64,000 nucleotides of DNA from DASSSY01 sp035708205 (lineage in GTDB: Bacteria; Bacteroidota; Bacteroidia; Chitinophagales; Chitinophagaceae): NCBI GenBank assembly GCA_035708205.1, contig DASSSY010000006.1:124001-188000 (forward strand), read 5' to 3'. Positions 43,153 through 53,255 of the stretch are shown in pieces. The notes beneath the pieces are model-generated. The model was not told the DNA's origin. It ran no database searches and saw only the letters and a program-made list of their open reading frames with translations. Made by a program: the position numbers and the translations under genes. Within the stretch, counting starts at the first letter, position 1; every line of letters starts with the position of its first letter.

Positions 43153-46100
43153 TTAATTCTTGTCGTCCGTTAAGGATACCGATAATATTAATCTCGTACC
43201 CTTGCCCTTTTCCAGCGGGCTAAGAATGGTCAATTGTCCCCGCATGCGTTCGGCGCGATGGCGCATATTGGCCAGGCCATTGCCGGATGACGCGGTTTGT
43301 TCCGAAAACGGAATGCCCCTGCCATTATCTTCCAAAAGAAATTTCAGCTCGTTTTTCAGAAGGGAAACGGACAATGTCACAACTGTTGCCCGGGCATGTT
43401 TGGCGATATTGTTACCGGCTTCTTTAGCGATCATCAACAGGTTACGGCTGTAATCAGCGGGAAGTTTCCGGTCAATAAAACGTTCCTCCGTCTTCAGGCT
43501 GAACGTGAAATCAATGCCCGAATGTTCAAAAAGATCTTCGGTATTTCGACGAATGCGCGATAACAATTCAGATATATAGTCACTTTGGGGCTGTAAAGAC
43601 CAAATAATGTCCCTGGCGCCTGAATATAAATTTTCCACATTGCTCTTTATTTGCGCCAAGACCTCCGGAACGCCATCGGAATGCGACAAATATTTGCTTT
43701 CCGCGACGCTGGCCAGCAGCTTGATCCGGGTCAGCTTATTACCGATCTCATCATGGAAATCCTCGGCTGTTTTCTGGCGGATATTAGCCTGTTCTTCTTC
43801 CCGTAGCTTTTGTGCCCAAAGCATACGCTTTGTCTTTTGCCTGTTGCGCCAATAGACCAGCCCCAGGAACCCGGCAATGAAGATCAAAGCCAGGCCCAGC
43901 CGAAAGTACCAGGTTTGATAATAAGGGACATTAATCGTAAACGGCCAGGAAAGCATCGCGGCCCGCCAATGGCCATCGGCGTCCGAAGCCCAAACTTTAA
44001 ACACATAATTTCCCGGGGGCAGGCTGGAGTAGGTTACCGTATTTTGGACCGTTTCGGTAACCGTTTTATCGCTGCCAACCAATTGATAGCGGTATTTTAT
44101 TTGCCCGGCATCCGCCAGATCAATCGCCTTAAAAGTAAAAGTCAGGTTGTTTTGTTTCGGGGGAAGGACGGGATGCGACGGGATATTGCTGAAAGGCAGG
44201 CAGGAATCGGCATATAGTAGCGGCGGAATCTCTTTTGAGAATAATTTTACCGATTGTAAAATTATATGGACGGCCCGCTTTTTTGATTTTTTGGAGGATT
44301 GAAGATAAGGGTCATAACGGAAGACACCTTTGGTCGTTCCGAACCAAAGATACCCGTCTGCATCCATAAAGGAGGCATTACTGTTATTTTCCAGGCCCTT
44401 TAATCCGTAAGCGGCACCAAAATTCTTGATTCGGAAGGTCTTGCCTTCAAAGCTAATACGGTCTATGCCACAACCGGTTCCTGCCCATAATTGCCCGTTT
44501 CTGTCCACCAATAAATTGTAAATATAATTACAGCTTAAACCTTCTTTCTGACCTATTGACTGCCATTGCCCCGTATGGCGCTGCCAGACCATGACGCCCA
44601 GATTATCGGTACCGAAATAAACCCTGTGACCGTCAGTAGCCAAGCAGACTACCGACGCATTGTCAAGCAGGGGCTTGGGCGTAATTTTACTTGTAGAGAC
44701 CCGGTAAATATAAGCGCCCTGCACCGTTCCTAATATAATGCTGTCCCGGCCTAAGGGCAGCAGCGTATAGATGGAAAAAGGCACATTGGCCCGGGCCATT
44801 ATGCCGTTATGATAGAGAAATAAGCCGTTGATGCCGCCAATCCAGAGGCTGTCCTGATGACCACTCATATCGGTAATGCCGATAGGGGTCACCGATGCTC
44901 CCGATGAGGCGTTGAAGAAATGACCGTTCTGATACCACCATAAACCGCTGCCCATGGTGCCGATCCATAACCGGTTGCCGGTTGCCGCAAATAATGCCGT
45001 AGCTTTTGAAAATGCTTTTGGCAGCGCTAAAGGGGTTATTTTACCGTTTTTTAAACCTTCTATGCCCTTATTGTTACCGGCAAAATAAAGTGTGCCGCCG
45101 TCAGGCATTTGCGCAATGCTCATCACACTCGGGGATCCCAATCCCGAGCTGCGGTCATAATAGGTAAACCGTCTGCCCGTAAACCGGAAAATACCTGAAC
45201 CATTCGTTGCCAGCCAGATATCGCCGTTAGTGTCCTGAAAGATTTGATTAACGGTTTCATTGGTAAATCCATTCGGATAATCAAAATGCTGCCAGGCATT
45301 ATTATGTTCTTCCCAAACACCGCCGTCATTGGCCGCCACCCATTTATCACCGTTGTCCGACTCCAGTATTTCATAGATAAATATCGATGACGGTAATGAC
45401 CGGCGCCATCCGGGCGATACTAGCCGGCCGTTCTCCAGTATCCGGATGCCCTTGTCGGTACTGCAATACAGTGTTCCCGATGAACAACCGAAAGACATTT
45501 TAAAGATGGTTTCATTTTGATGCGGTCGTATATCCATAACTTTCTTCCAGCCCGTCTTTGCCGCTACAAAAATGCCTTTTTGATACTGCGATAGCCATAA
45601 TTTTCCCGAAGCATCAACGGTCATGCAGAGCAGGGAATCCATGCCCGCCACCGCCTTAAATTTTCGCCTGCTGTGATCAAGCTTGAAGAGCTGCCCTTCG
45701 ATAATGCACCACACCACATTTTGGCTGTCCACTGTCAAAGCATTGACGACATTATTTTTGGCTAGCCCGTTAGGGAAAAAATTCTGAAATCTTCGCCCGT
45801 CATAAAACCCTATGCCATTGGACGTCCCTATCCAGATATTGCCGGATTGATCGCAGGCTAACTGATAACAGGCATTTTGCGCCAAGCCATCCGCCCGGCC
45901 AAAATTTTTAAAAGTGCTGCCGTCAAAGGCGGATAAGCCTCCAAACGTGCTGATAAATAAGACACCTTGCTTGTTTTGAACAAAGGCATTGGGCTGTGAT
46001 TGCGCCAGGCCGTCAGCGACACTGTATTGAATGAACCCGTATTTTTGAGCAAAGACCGTTGAGACAGGCCGGCAGAAGCATAAGCAAAAAACGGCCAGGA

Positions 46101-46155
46101 CAATACATAATCCTGCCCGGCTTTCTCTTTTTGTGTGATGATGAGCGTTATTCAT
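43153..46155 (-). CDS. Sensor histidine kinase with two-component-regulator propeller and Y_Y_Y domains
   Basis: About 1000 residues. The signal/TM segment after ESRAG (LCIVLAVFCLCFCR) is followed by repeated propeller blades (GYLWFGTTKGVFRYD, NIWIGTSNGIGFYDG and others), a Y_Y_Y-like domain (YSSLPPGNYVFKVWASD), a membrane helix (WYFRLGLALIFIAGFLGLVYW), a HisKA_3-type domain with the phospho-acceptor His (AEDFHDEIGNKLTRIK) and a GHKL ATPase (NNIAKHARA, NGRGIPF, GNGLANMRHRAE). Such sensors usually detect carbohydrates or envelope stress. No response regulator is adjacent. ATG 46155 is preferred because a TATATTTG box precedes it at 46164-46171. The longer form from 46248 would start upstream of that box. 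Confidence 0.88.
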   Translation of the reverse strand: MNNAHHHTKRESRAGLCIVLAVFCLCFCRPVSTVFAQKYGFIQYSVADGLAQSQPNAFVQNKQGVLFISTFGGLSAFDGSTFKNFGRADGLAQNACYQLACDQSGNIWIGTSNGIGFYDGRRFQNFFPNGLAKNNVVNALTVDSQNVVWCIIEGQLFKLDHSRRKFKAVAGMDSLLCMTVDASGKLWLSQYQKGIFVAAKTGWKKVMDIRPHQNETIFKMSFGCSSGTLYCSTDKGIRILENGRLVSPGWRRSLPSSIFIYEILESDNGDKWVAANDGGVWEEHNNAWQHFDYPNGFTNETVNQIFQDTNGDIWLATNGSGIFRFTGRRFTYYDRSSGLGSPSVMSIAQMPDGGTLYFAGNNKGIEGLKNGKITPLALPKAFSKATALFAATGNRLWIGTMGSGLWWYQNGHFFNASSGASVTPIGITDMSGHQDSLWIGGINGLFLYHNGIMARANVPFSIYTLLPLGRDSIILGTVQGAYIYRVSTSKITPKPLLDNASVVCLATDGHRVYFGTDNLGVMVWQRHTGQWQSIGQKEGLSCNYIYNLLVDRNGQLWAGTGCGIDRISFEGKTFRIKNFGAAYGLKGLENNSNASFMDADGYLWFGTTKGVFRYDPYLQSSKKSKKRAVHIILQSVKLFSKEIPPLLYADSCLPFSNIPSHPVLPPKQNNLTFTFKAIDLADAGQIKYRYQLVGSDKTVTETVQNTVTYSSLPPGNYVFKVWASDADGHWRAAMLSWPFTINVPYYQTWYFRLGLALIFIAGFLGLVYWRNRQKTKRMLWAQKLREEEQANIRQKTAEDFHDEIGNKLTRIKLLASVAESKYLSHSDGVPEVLAQIKSNVENLYSGARDIIWSLQPQSDYISELLSRIRRNTEDLFEHSGIDFTFSLKTEERFIDRKLPADYSRNLLMIAKEAGNNIAKHARATVVTLSVSLLKNELKFLLEDNGRGIPFSEQTASSGNGLANMRHRAERMRGQLTILSPLEKGKGTRLILSVSLTDDKN

Positions 46156-46163
46156 TGAAAAGG

Positions 46164-46171
46164 CAAATATA
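46164..46171 (-). promoter_or_regulatory. Bacteroidota -7 box (TATATTTG) of the sensor kinase
   Basis: TATATTTG on the minus strand matches TAnnTTTG, eight bases before the chosen ATG at 46153-46155. Near-leaderless arrangement. Confidence 0.45.
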
Positions 46172-46436
46172 GTGTTTGCCGGCAGGATTAATATTAATTC
46201 TAAAGTTATCTGCACCTGTAATGGTATATCCAGGACATGGTTGTCCATTCGACAGCAGGGAAGTATTTTCTTTTGGCGCGTAATGCTTAAAAGTGGGGGA
46301 AATAGAGGCCCTTGAGGGTATTGATCTTTAGATATTTCTTATTCTCGAAGCCCTGATTGCCGGAATTTAAATCATGGGATGTTCTACCCGGCAATGAAGA
46401 TGAACTTAGATCATGGATTAATTATCCCGGATATCC

Positions 46437-48548
46437 TTAGCTTATCGTGCTCCAGGCACGTTTTTCTTTCCCCTGTGCAGAATTTTGCAGCCAGCTTTTT
46501 AAGTGTTGGTTTTGGGGATGCTTCAATTCCGGATCGCTGTCTAAAAGAGACTGGGCGGCCAGCCGGGCGTTTTCCAGAATGGTCGTATCCTGAATGATGT
46601 CGCCGAGTTTTAAAGGCAGGGCACCGCTTTGCCTGGTGCCATAAATATCGCCGGGGCCGCGCATCTTCAAATCTTCCGAAGCAATGACAAAACCATCCTG
46701 GCTACGCACCATAATATCCATCCTCTGGCGACTTTCATTGGAAATATGGCCGCCGGTCAACAGGATACAGTAGCTTTTTTCGCTGCCCCTTCCCACGCGC
46801 CCGCGCAGCTGGTGCAGCTGCGACAGGCCAAAACGCTCGGCGCTTTCAATGATCATGACCGAGGCATTAGGGACATTAACACCTACTTCTATAACCGTAG
46901 TCGCTACTAGGATATTGGCATAGCCGTTGACAAAGCGTTCCATATTCCGCTGGCGTTCTTCGGGATTTTGTTTGCCATGGACCATCGCCACCCGATAGTC
47001 GGGCTCAGGAAACCAGGCCTTGAGCTGCTCGATGCCTGCCATAAGGCTTTCGTAATCCATTTTCTCCGATTCATCAATCAATGGATAGACTACATAAATC
47101 TGCCGGCCTTCATGAATTTCTTTTCGTATAAACTGCATCACCTGGGCGCGATAGGCTTCGGTTCTGTGAATGGTTTGTATGGGCTTTCTGCCCGGTGGCA
47201 GCTCATCGATAACCGAGACATCCAGATCACCGTATATCGTCATGGCTAAAGTTCGCGGAATGGGTGTTGCGGTCATGACCAGGATATGCGGCGGAAGCCG
47301 GTTTTTTTCCCAAAGCCGGGCTCTTTGGACCACACCAAAGCGATGTTGCTCGTCAATAATGGCCAGTCCCAGGTTCCGAAACACCACTTTCTTCTCGACC
47401 AGGGCATGGGTGCCGACAATAATGGAACAATTACCCTCTGCTAATGCCGTCAGTGTTTCCCGGCGCTCTTTTCCTTTAACGGAACCGGTAAGCAAACGAA
47501 CGTCAACATCCATCTTTTTCAAAAGGCCGCATATGTCTTCATAATGTTGCCTGGCCAGGATCTCGGTGGGTGCCATAAGCACGCCCTGGAAGCCGTTACC
47601 GGCCGCCAGCAGCAAAGCCATAAGGGCCACGATGGTCTTGCCGCTGCCGACATCGCCTTGCAGCAGCCGGTTCATTTGATGCCCGGAACGTGTGTCCTGG
47701 CGTATTTCCCGGATGACCCGTTTTTGCGCTCGGGTTAATTCAAAGGGCAAATGCCGGGTGAAAAAATGGTTGAAATGATCGCCTACGTTTTCAAAAGTAA
47801 ATCCCGCCTGCTGATGATTCCGGATCTTTAATCGTCCCATGCGCAGGTGAAGCAGGAAGAATTCTTCCCATTTCAGCCGGAATAAGGCGGCATCACGATG
47901 TTGTTCGCTTTCGGGAAAATGGATTTGCCGTAAGGACTGAAAGCGCGGCATTAACCGGTATTCCGTCAAAATATTTCCCGGCAGAAATTCCCCGATATCT
48001 TTAGGCTGAAGCCGTTCCCAGAGGGCATGTTGCAAATGGGCAAACGTACGGTTGGACAAGCCTTTGGCTCTTAATTTTTCGGTGGTGGAGTAAACAGGCT
48101 GCAGCGCCGGCAATGGTTGCCCCGCCTGGAACAGCTCAATCTCCGGATGAGCCATATTGGGCTGGCCGTTGAAATAGCTGATTTTTCCGAAAATGGAATA
48201 AGTGGCCCCTTCCTGAAGATGCTTGCGGACATAAGCGCCCCCCTGGAACCAGATCAGCTCAACCTGCCCGGTCTGGTCGTACAGGACTGCCGTTAAACGT
48301 TTTTTAAAATTATGGCCTTCTTCCCTGATCCGGGCGATGACGCCGCGCAGCTGCACCCATTCCTGGTCCGGGCGCAGATCACAAATCCGGTTCAGATGAT
48401 TGCTGTCTAAATAGCGGTAAGGAAAGTGCAGCAACAGATCACCAAAGGTGCAGATGTCCAGCTCTTTGCGAAGGAGTTCCGCTTTAACCGGCCCTACACC
48501 CCTGAGAAATTCTACCGGGGTATCTAACAGTTTTTCGGGATAATTCAA
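46437..48548 (-). CDS. recG: ATP-dependent DNA helicase RecG
   Basis: Branch-migration helicase that processes stalled forks and Holliday junctions. 703 residues: N-terminal wedge/OB domain (LLHFPYRYLD, VQLRGVIARIRE), Walker A GDVGSGKT, DEQH box (LAIIDEQHRFG), TATPIPRT motif, and the TRG motif region near the end. The likely start is TTG at 48546-48548 (LNYPEK), since an in-frame stop lies just upstream and there is no ATG at that place. A TACTTTTG box lies at 48574-48581. Confidence 0.93.
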   Translation of the reverse strand: MNYPEKLLDTPVEFLRGVGPVKAELLRKELDICTFGDLLLHFPYRYLDSNHLNRICDLRPDQEWVQLRGVIARIREEGHNFKKRLTAVLYDQTGQVELIWFQGGAYVRKHLQEGATYSIFGKISYFNGQPNMAHPEIELFQAGQPLPALQPVYSTTEKLRAKGLSNRTFAHLQHALWERLQPKDIGEFLPGNILTEYRLMPRFQSLRQIHFPESEQHRDAALFRLKWEEFFLLHLRMGRLKIRNHQQAGFTFENVGDHFNHFFTRHLPFELTRAQKRVIREIRQDTRSGHQMNRLLQGDVGSGKTIVALMALLLAAGNGFQGVLMAPTEILARQHYEDICGLLKKMDVDVRLLTGSVKGKERRETLTALAEGNCSIIVGTHALVEKKVVFRNLGLAIIDEQHRFGVVQRARLWEKNRLPPHILVMTATPIPRTLAMTIYGDLDVSVIDELPPGRKPIQTIHRTEAYRAQVMQFIRKEIHEGRQIYVVYPLIDESEKMDYESLMAGIEQLKAWFPEPDYRVAMVHGKQNPEERQRNMERFVNGYANILVATTVIEVGVNVPNASVMIIESAERFGLSQLHQLRGRVGRGSEKSYCILLTGGHISNESRQRMDIMVRSQDGFVIASEDLKMRGPGDIYGTRQSGALPLKLGDIIQDTTILENARLAAQSLLDSDPELKHPQNQHLKSWLQNSAQGKEKRAWSTIS

Positions 48549-48573
48549 AATGCTATTGTTCGGCCTTTGCTTT

Positions 48574-48581
48574 CAAAAGTA
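48574..48581 (-). promoter_or_regulatory. Bacteroidota -7 box (TACTTTTG) of recG
   Basis: TACTTTTG on the minus strand matches TAnnTTTG, about 26 nt before the TTG start of recG and inside the recG/ABC gap. Confidence 0.5.
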
Positions 48582-48604
48582 GGAAAGAATTAAGGATTAT
48601 TGAA

Positions 48605-50395
48605 TCAGATATCTTCAGAAGTGGCTGACGCCGCAGCATGATACATATCGGCATAGGCCCCTTCGGCAGCCAATAACTGCTCGTGGTCGCCTCGTTCAAT
48701 GATTTTACCCTGCGACATGACCAAAATCTGGTCCGCTTCCCGGATGGTGGAAAGACGGTGCGCGATGACGATAGCCGTCCGGCCATGTACCAGTTTCTCG
48801 ATGGCTTTCTGGATCAGGATTTCTGATTCCGTATCTACGGAAGCCGTGGCTTCATCCAGAATTAAAATAGACGGATTATAGAGTAATGCTCTTGCAAAGG
48901 ACAACAACTGCCGCTGGCCTTGTGAAAGCGTATTGCCACGCTCCCGAATATTGAAATCATAATTTCCCGGCAGGCGCATTACAAAATCATGGATACCTAA
49001 AAGCTTGCAGGTGGCGATGACTTTTTCCCTGGAGATTTTTTCATTCCTGAGCGTAATGTTTTCCAGAACCGTTCCGGTAAAAAGAAAAACATCCTGCAGT
49101 ACAACCCCGATATGCTTCCGGAGCTCATAAATGTCGTAATCTTTTAACGAACGATAATCAATCTTTATATCGCCTTCCTGTATCTCATAAAGACGATTGA
49201 GAATACTGATGATAGAGGTTTTTCCGGCGCCTGTATGTCCTACAAGTGCAATTGTTTCGCCTTGCCGCACATCAAATGAAATACCCCGAAGTACCGGTAC
49301 GCCTTCTTTATAGCTGAAATAAACATTGTCGAAGGTCACGGCGCCCTTAACCTCAACCGGCTTAAAGCTACCATTGCCTTTGAGATATTCATCACTGTCC
49401 ATGACATCAAATACCCTTCCGGCGGCAACAATGCCCATTTGCAGGGTATTAAATTTATCGGCCAGCATTCTTAAGGGACGAAACAGCAGGTTAATATAAA
49501 GAATGAAGGCAATGATCATCCCCTGGGTGACTTCATAGTTCAGCATTCTGCCGGCGCCCCACCAGACCAGTAAGCCAATGGACAAAGCTGAAATAATTTC
49601 CACAACAGGAAAAAAGACGGAATAGGCGAAAATGGCGCTGATGTTGGCATCACGGTGTTCCTTATTAATTTGCCGGAACTTTTCCCGTTCTCTTTTTTCC
49701 ACACCAAACACCTGAATGATATACATGCCGGAAATATGTTCCTGGACAAAGGCGTTGAGCCGGGCAACGGCCGTCCGGACGCGCTGAAATGATTTTTTGA
49801 CGCTTTCTTTAAAAAAATAAGTGGCAATGATCAGTATCGGGAAAACCGACAGGCAGATCAGGGTCAGGCGCCAGTCGGTATAGATCATGATGCCGATAAT
49901 GGCCAGGATGGTCAGGATGTCCGCAATGATGGAAATCAACCCCTCGGCAAAAATATCGTTGATGGCCTCAATATCGTTGACCGTTCGCGTGGTCAGTGTG
50001 CCCACCGGTGTTGTATCGAAAAAGAACAGTTGCTGGTGGGTAATTTTCTTAAAAACTGACTGCCTCATGTCGTCCACAACCGTTTGACCCAGCCAGTTGG
50101 TAATATACATAAAAACAAAGCGTAATAAGCTTTCTAACAATAGAAAGCCCACCTGAACAAGCGTAATTATTAACAGGCCGTAAAGCAACTTATCGATAAT
50201 GTATTTATCGACAGACAGTTGAATGAGATAGGGGCGGACCGGTGCCACCACGGCCAGTAATATAGCCAAGGCCACACTTGTCCAAAGCCGTCCCCGGTAG
50301 GGGCGGGTATAGGAGAATATTCTTTTTAAAAGTTGAAAGCCGGATGAACCTGTTTGTTGCGTCAAAATAACCGCCTGTTTAATGAGAATAGACAA
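48605..50395 (-). CDS. ABC exporter, MsbA-type half-transporter
   Basis: 596-residue half-transporter with a six-helix membrane domain (about residues 30-320) and one nucleotide-binding domain: Walker A GHTGAGKTSI, Q loop VVLQDVFLF, signature LSQGQRQL, Walker B LILDEATASVD and H loop AHRLSTI. It should act as a homodimer; lipid or drug export is the usual guess. The start is TTG at 50395, or more likely TTG at 50365 (TQQTGSSGFQ), because a TAATTTTG box covers 50393-50400. recG is 56 bp downstream on the same strand. Confidence 0.88.
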   Translation of the reverse strand: MSILIKQAVILTQQTGSSGFQLLKRIFSYTRPYRGRLWTSVALAILLAVVAPVRPYLIQLSVDKYIIDKLLYGLLIITLVQVGFLLLESLLRFVFMYITNWLGQTVVDDMRQSVFKKITHQQLFFFDTTPVGTLTTRTVNDIEAINDIFAEGLISIIADILTILAIIGIMIYTDWRLTLICLSVFPILIIATYFFKESVKKSFQRVRTAVARLNAFVQEHISGMYIIQVFGVEKREREKFRQINKEHRDANISAIFAYSVFFPVVEIISALSIGLLVWWGAGRMLNYEVTQGMIIAFILYINLLFRPLRMLADKFNTLQMGIVAAGRVFDVMDSDEYLKGNGSFKPVEVKGAVTFDNVYFSYKEGVPVLRGISFDVRQGETIALVGHTGAGKTSIISILNRLYEIQEGDIKIDYRSLKDYDIYELRKHIGVVLQDVFLFTGTVLENITLRNEKISREKVIATCKLLGIHDFVMRLPGNYDFNIRERGNTLSQGQRQLLSFARALLYNPSILILDEATASVDTESEILIQKAIEKLVHGRTAIVIAHRLSTIREADQILVMSQGKIIERGDHEQLLAAEGAYADMYHAAASATSEDI

Positions 50396-50400
50396 AATTA
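50393..50400 (-). promoter_or_regulatory. Bacteroidota -7 box (TAATTTTG) of the ABC exporter
   Basis: TAATTTTG on the minus strand overlaps the first possible TTG start codon, favouring a start 10 codons further in. Confidence 0.4.
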
Positions 50401-50562
50401 ATGATTCCTGAAGGAATTAATGGCCCGGAAATTTTACGGGGCTGATAAACATTTTCTTAAAAGCGTTTCATGATAAGACGGGGAGCGGCAAATAAATATT
50501 ACTTTTGTAGGTATAAACAAATGGTATCATTATTTTTTTGATACCGCCGAGGTAACTTTAAT

Positions 50563-53088
50563 ATGGCGAATAAGAAGTCTAAAAACAATACCAAATCCAA
50601 CAAAAAAACGGTAACCAATACCGGCAATACTTTAGTGTTAAAGCGAAATGTCCGGTTGGGCTTTGGCTTCTTCCTGCTGCTGATTGGAAGTTTTCTGACA
50701 CTTTCCATCATCAGTTATTGCTTTACCTGGCAACAGGACCAGGACCATCTGATCAGCCGCCAGGGAGTTCTCTCTTTTTTATTCAGCGATCATTCCGTTG
50801 TTCATAATTGGTGTGGCCGCCTGGGTGCCGCCATGTCCCACTTGCTGGTTTACGGCGGCTTAGGCATTATGGCCCTGATGCTGACCGTATGGATTGCCGG
50901 TTGGGGCATTAACCTGATCAATGGCAAAAAATTGTTGCCGGTAATGCGTTGGGTCCGTTGGATGGCCCTTGGCTTTTTATTTTTCTGCCCGTTTCTTGCC
51001 TTTGCCTTTTCTGGGAATGCTTTTCCGCTGGGAGGCGCTTTGGGCAACGGCCTGATTGACTGGACAAACGGTTTTGCCGGCATGGCGGGTAATGTCCTTA
51101 TGTTGTTGGCAGTATTGTGTTTCTTTGTATTTATTGTCTTCCAATGGGACATCAAACCATTATGGCGCCGTGCCAGGAAGATGGTGCCTGAGCGCTTGTC
51201 CGTCAACGGTCTGTCTGCAGCGACAAAACCACGGGAAGACCAGTTTAAAGGCTATCGTCATTTTACTCCCCAGGAAGAAGAAGCTTTATCCAAGGAAAAA
51301 ACGGGGACGCCTTTGGATGAAAGGATCATCCTGGAAAACCGGGAAGAGCCATCTGAGAAGAAAGATAACGGAGAGCTGGAAATGGCTATCATCGATAGGA
51401 CCCGGACAGAGGACGATGTCTTGTCTGAACCCCTTGCTTCAGAAGCCCCGAATATTCAACAGGGAGAATTGGAAATCATTGATTTCACGGAAGACCCGCC
51501 CTTGGATTTTGAAGTGCATACCGTGGAAGAGAAAAAGGCTATTCCGCAACATGGTGCTCACATTTCCATTGAAAGCGCCGAACCTTATGACCCTTCCCTC
51601 GACCTGCCCAACTATCATTTCCCGACTATCGACTTGTTAGATAATACATTCGATGACGGGGTCGCCTTGGACCGGGAAGAGTTAAATAAGAATAAAAATC
51701 AGATCATCGCCACTTTACGCAGCTTCGGCATTGAAATTCAACAGATTTCGGCGACGGTTGGCCCGACGGTTACGCTCTATGAGATTGTGCCGGCGGAAGG
51801 GGTCCGGATCTCAAAGATCAGGAATCTTGAAGACGATATCGCCCTAAGCTTAGCGGCCCTGGGCATTCGTATTATCGCACCTATCCCGGGTCGCGGTACG
51901 ATCGGGATCGAAGTGCCCAATAATAATAAACAGGTGGTGTCGATGCGTTCGCTCCTGTCCAGCGAAAAGTTCATCAATAATACTATGAGCCTGCCCATTG
52001 CTCTGGGTAAAAAGATCGACAATGAAAATTATATTGTTGATCTGGCGAAGATGCCGCATCTGTTGATGGCCGGGGCAACAGGGCAGGGTAAATCGGTGGG
52101 CATTAACGCCATCCTGGTGTCTTTGCTTTATAAAAAGCATCCGTCGCAGCTGAAATTTGTGATGGTCGATCCTAAAAAGGTAGAGTTGTCCATTTACAGG
52201 GTCATAGAAAAACATTACCTGGCCATGCTTCCGAATGAGGAAGAGGCCATCATTACCGATACTAAAAAAGTTATTAATACGCTTAATGCCTTATGTATTG
52301 AGATGGACAATCGTTATGAATTGCTGAAAGACGCCGGCGCCAGGAACATTAAGGAATACAACGCCAAGTTCATTAAACGGAAATTAAACCCTGAACAGGG
52401 GCATAAATATTTACCCTTTATCGTTTTGGTTATCGATGAATTTGCCGACCTGATCATGACCGCCGGCAAAGAGGTGGAAATGCCCATTGCCCGGCTGGCG
52501 CAGCTGGCGCGTGCGGTCGGTATCCATTTAATTATCGCTACCCAAAGGCCGTCGGTGAATGTCATTACCGGTATTATCAAAGCCAACTTCCCGGCACGTA
52601 TCGCCTTTAAGGTTTCCGCGAAAGTGGATAGCCGCACCATCCTGGATGCGGGAGGGGCCGAACAGCTGATCGGGCGGGGAGATATGCTTATTTCTTACGG
52701 CAGCGAATTGCTCCGACTGCAATGCGCCTTCGTGGATACGCCGGAGGTAGAGCGAATTGTCCAGTTTATCGGCGAGCAAAGAGGCTATCCTTCCGCCTTT
52801 ATGCTGCCGGAATATGAAGGCGATGATGATGAAAGTGCAAAAGTCGACGTTGACCTGTCCAAACGTGATAAGTTGTTTGAAGACTGCGCCCGCCTGGTGG
52901 TCAATTCCCAAAGCGGCTCCACCTCAATGCTGCAGCGTAAATTTAATTTAGGCTACAACCGTGCCGGCAGAATCATGGATCAGCTGGAAGCGGCGGGCAT
53001 AGTCGGTGGCGCTTCGGGCAGTAAGCCCCGGGATGTACTGTTACAAACGGAATATGAACTGGATAATTTGCTCAGCGAATTGTTTTAA
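50563..53088 (+). CDS. ftsK: DNA translocase FtsK/SpoIIIE
   Basis: Hexameric DNA pump for chromosome segregation at the division septum. 841 residues: four membrane helices (about 32-190), an acidic linker to about residue 340, then the RecA-like motor with Walker A GATGQGKSV, KFVMVDPKKVEL and Walker B FIVLVIDEFADL. A C-terminal winged-helix gamma domain (SMLQRKFNLGYNRAGRIMDQLEAAGIVG) reads the KOPS-like polar sequences. Divergent from the ABC exporter. Confidence 0.95.
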   Translation: MANKKSKNNTKSNKKTVTNTGNTLVLKRNVRLGFGFFLLLIGSFLTLSIISYCFTWQQDQDHLISRQGVLSFLFSDHSVVHNWCGRLGAAMSHLLVYGGLGIMALMLTVWIAGWGINLINGKKLLPVMRWVRWMALGFLFFCPFLAFAFSGNAFPLGGALGNGLIDWTNGFAGMAGNVLMLLAVLCFFVFIVFQWDIKPLWRRARKMVPERLSVNGLSAATKPREDQFKGYRHFTPQEEEALSKEKTGTPLDERIILENREEPSEKKDNGELEMAIIDRTRTEDDVLSEPLASEAPNIQQGELEIIDFTEDPPLDFEVHTVEEKKAIPQHGAHISIESAEPYDPSLDLPNYHFPTIDLLDNTFDDGVALDREELNKNKNQIIATLRSFGIEIQQISATVGPTVTLYEIVPAEGVRISKIRNLEDDIALSLAALGIRIIAPIPGRGTIGIEVPNNNKQVVSMRSLLSSEKFINNTMSLPIALGKKIDNENYIVDLAKMPHLLMAGATGQGKSVGINAILVSLLYKKHPSQLKFVMVDPKKVELSIYRVIEKHYLAMLPNEEEAIITDTKKVINTLNALCIEMDNRYELLKDAGARNIKEYNAKFIKRKLNPEQGHKYLPFIVLVIDEFADLIMTAGKEVEMPIARLAQLARAVGIHLIIATQRPSVNVITGIIKANFPARIAFKVSAKVDSRTILDAGGAEQLIGRGDMLISYGSELLRLQCAFVDTPEVERIVQFIGEQRGYPSAFMLPEYEGDDDESAKVDVDLSKRDKLFEDCARLVVNSQSGSTSMLQRKFNLGYNRAGRIMDQLEAAGIVGGASGSKPRDVLLQTEYELDNLLSELF

Positions 53089-53255
53089 ATGCGGTTGATT
53101 GTATATTTGTTTTAACGTTGTAATTATGAAGATCGCTTTAAATATTACATTGCCGTGTCGCTGCTTTTGGGTTTCGCTCTTTTATTTCTTTTATTGTAAA
53201 AATTTTTTATTGTAAAAAATAAGCTACTTTTAGACAATCAAACGGGAGCTTGAGG
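53089..53255. other. Gap upstream of porP/sprF with a short direct repeat
   Basis: About 165 bp, with ttattgtaaaaa repeated in tandem (near 53192-53220). No gene is supported. Confidence 0.4.

Noticed and set aside
53192..53220. ttattgtaaaaa direct repeat as a possible CRISPR or phage attachment site
   Set aside because: Only two short AT-rich copies with no spacer pattern or integrase nearby.
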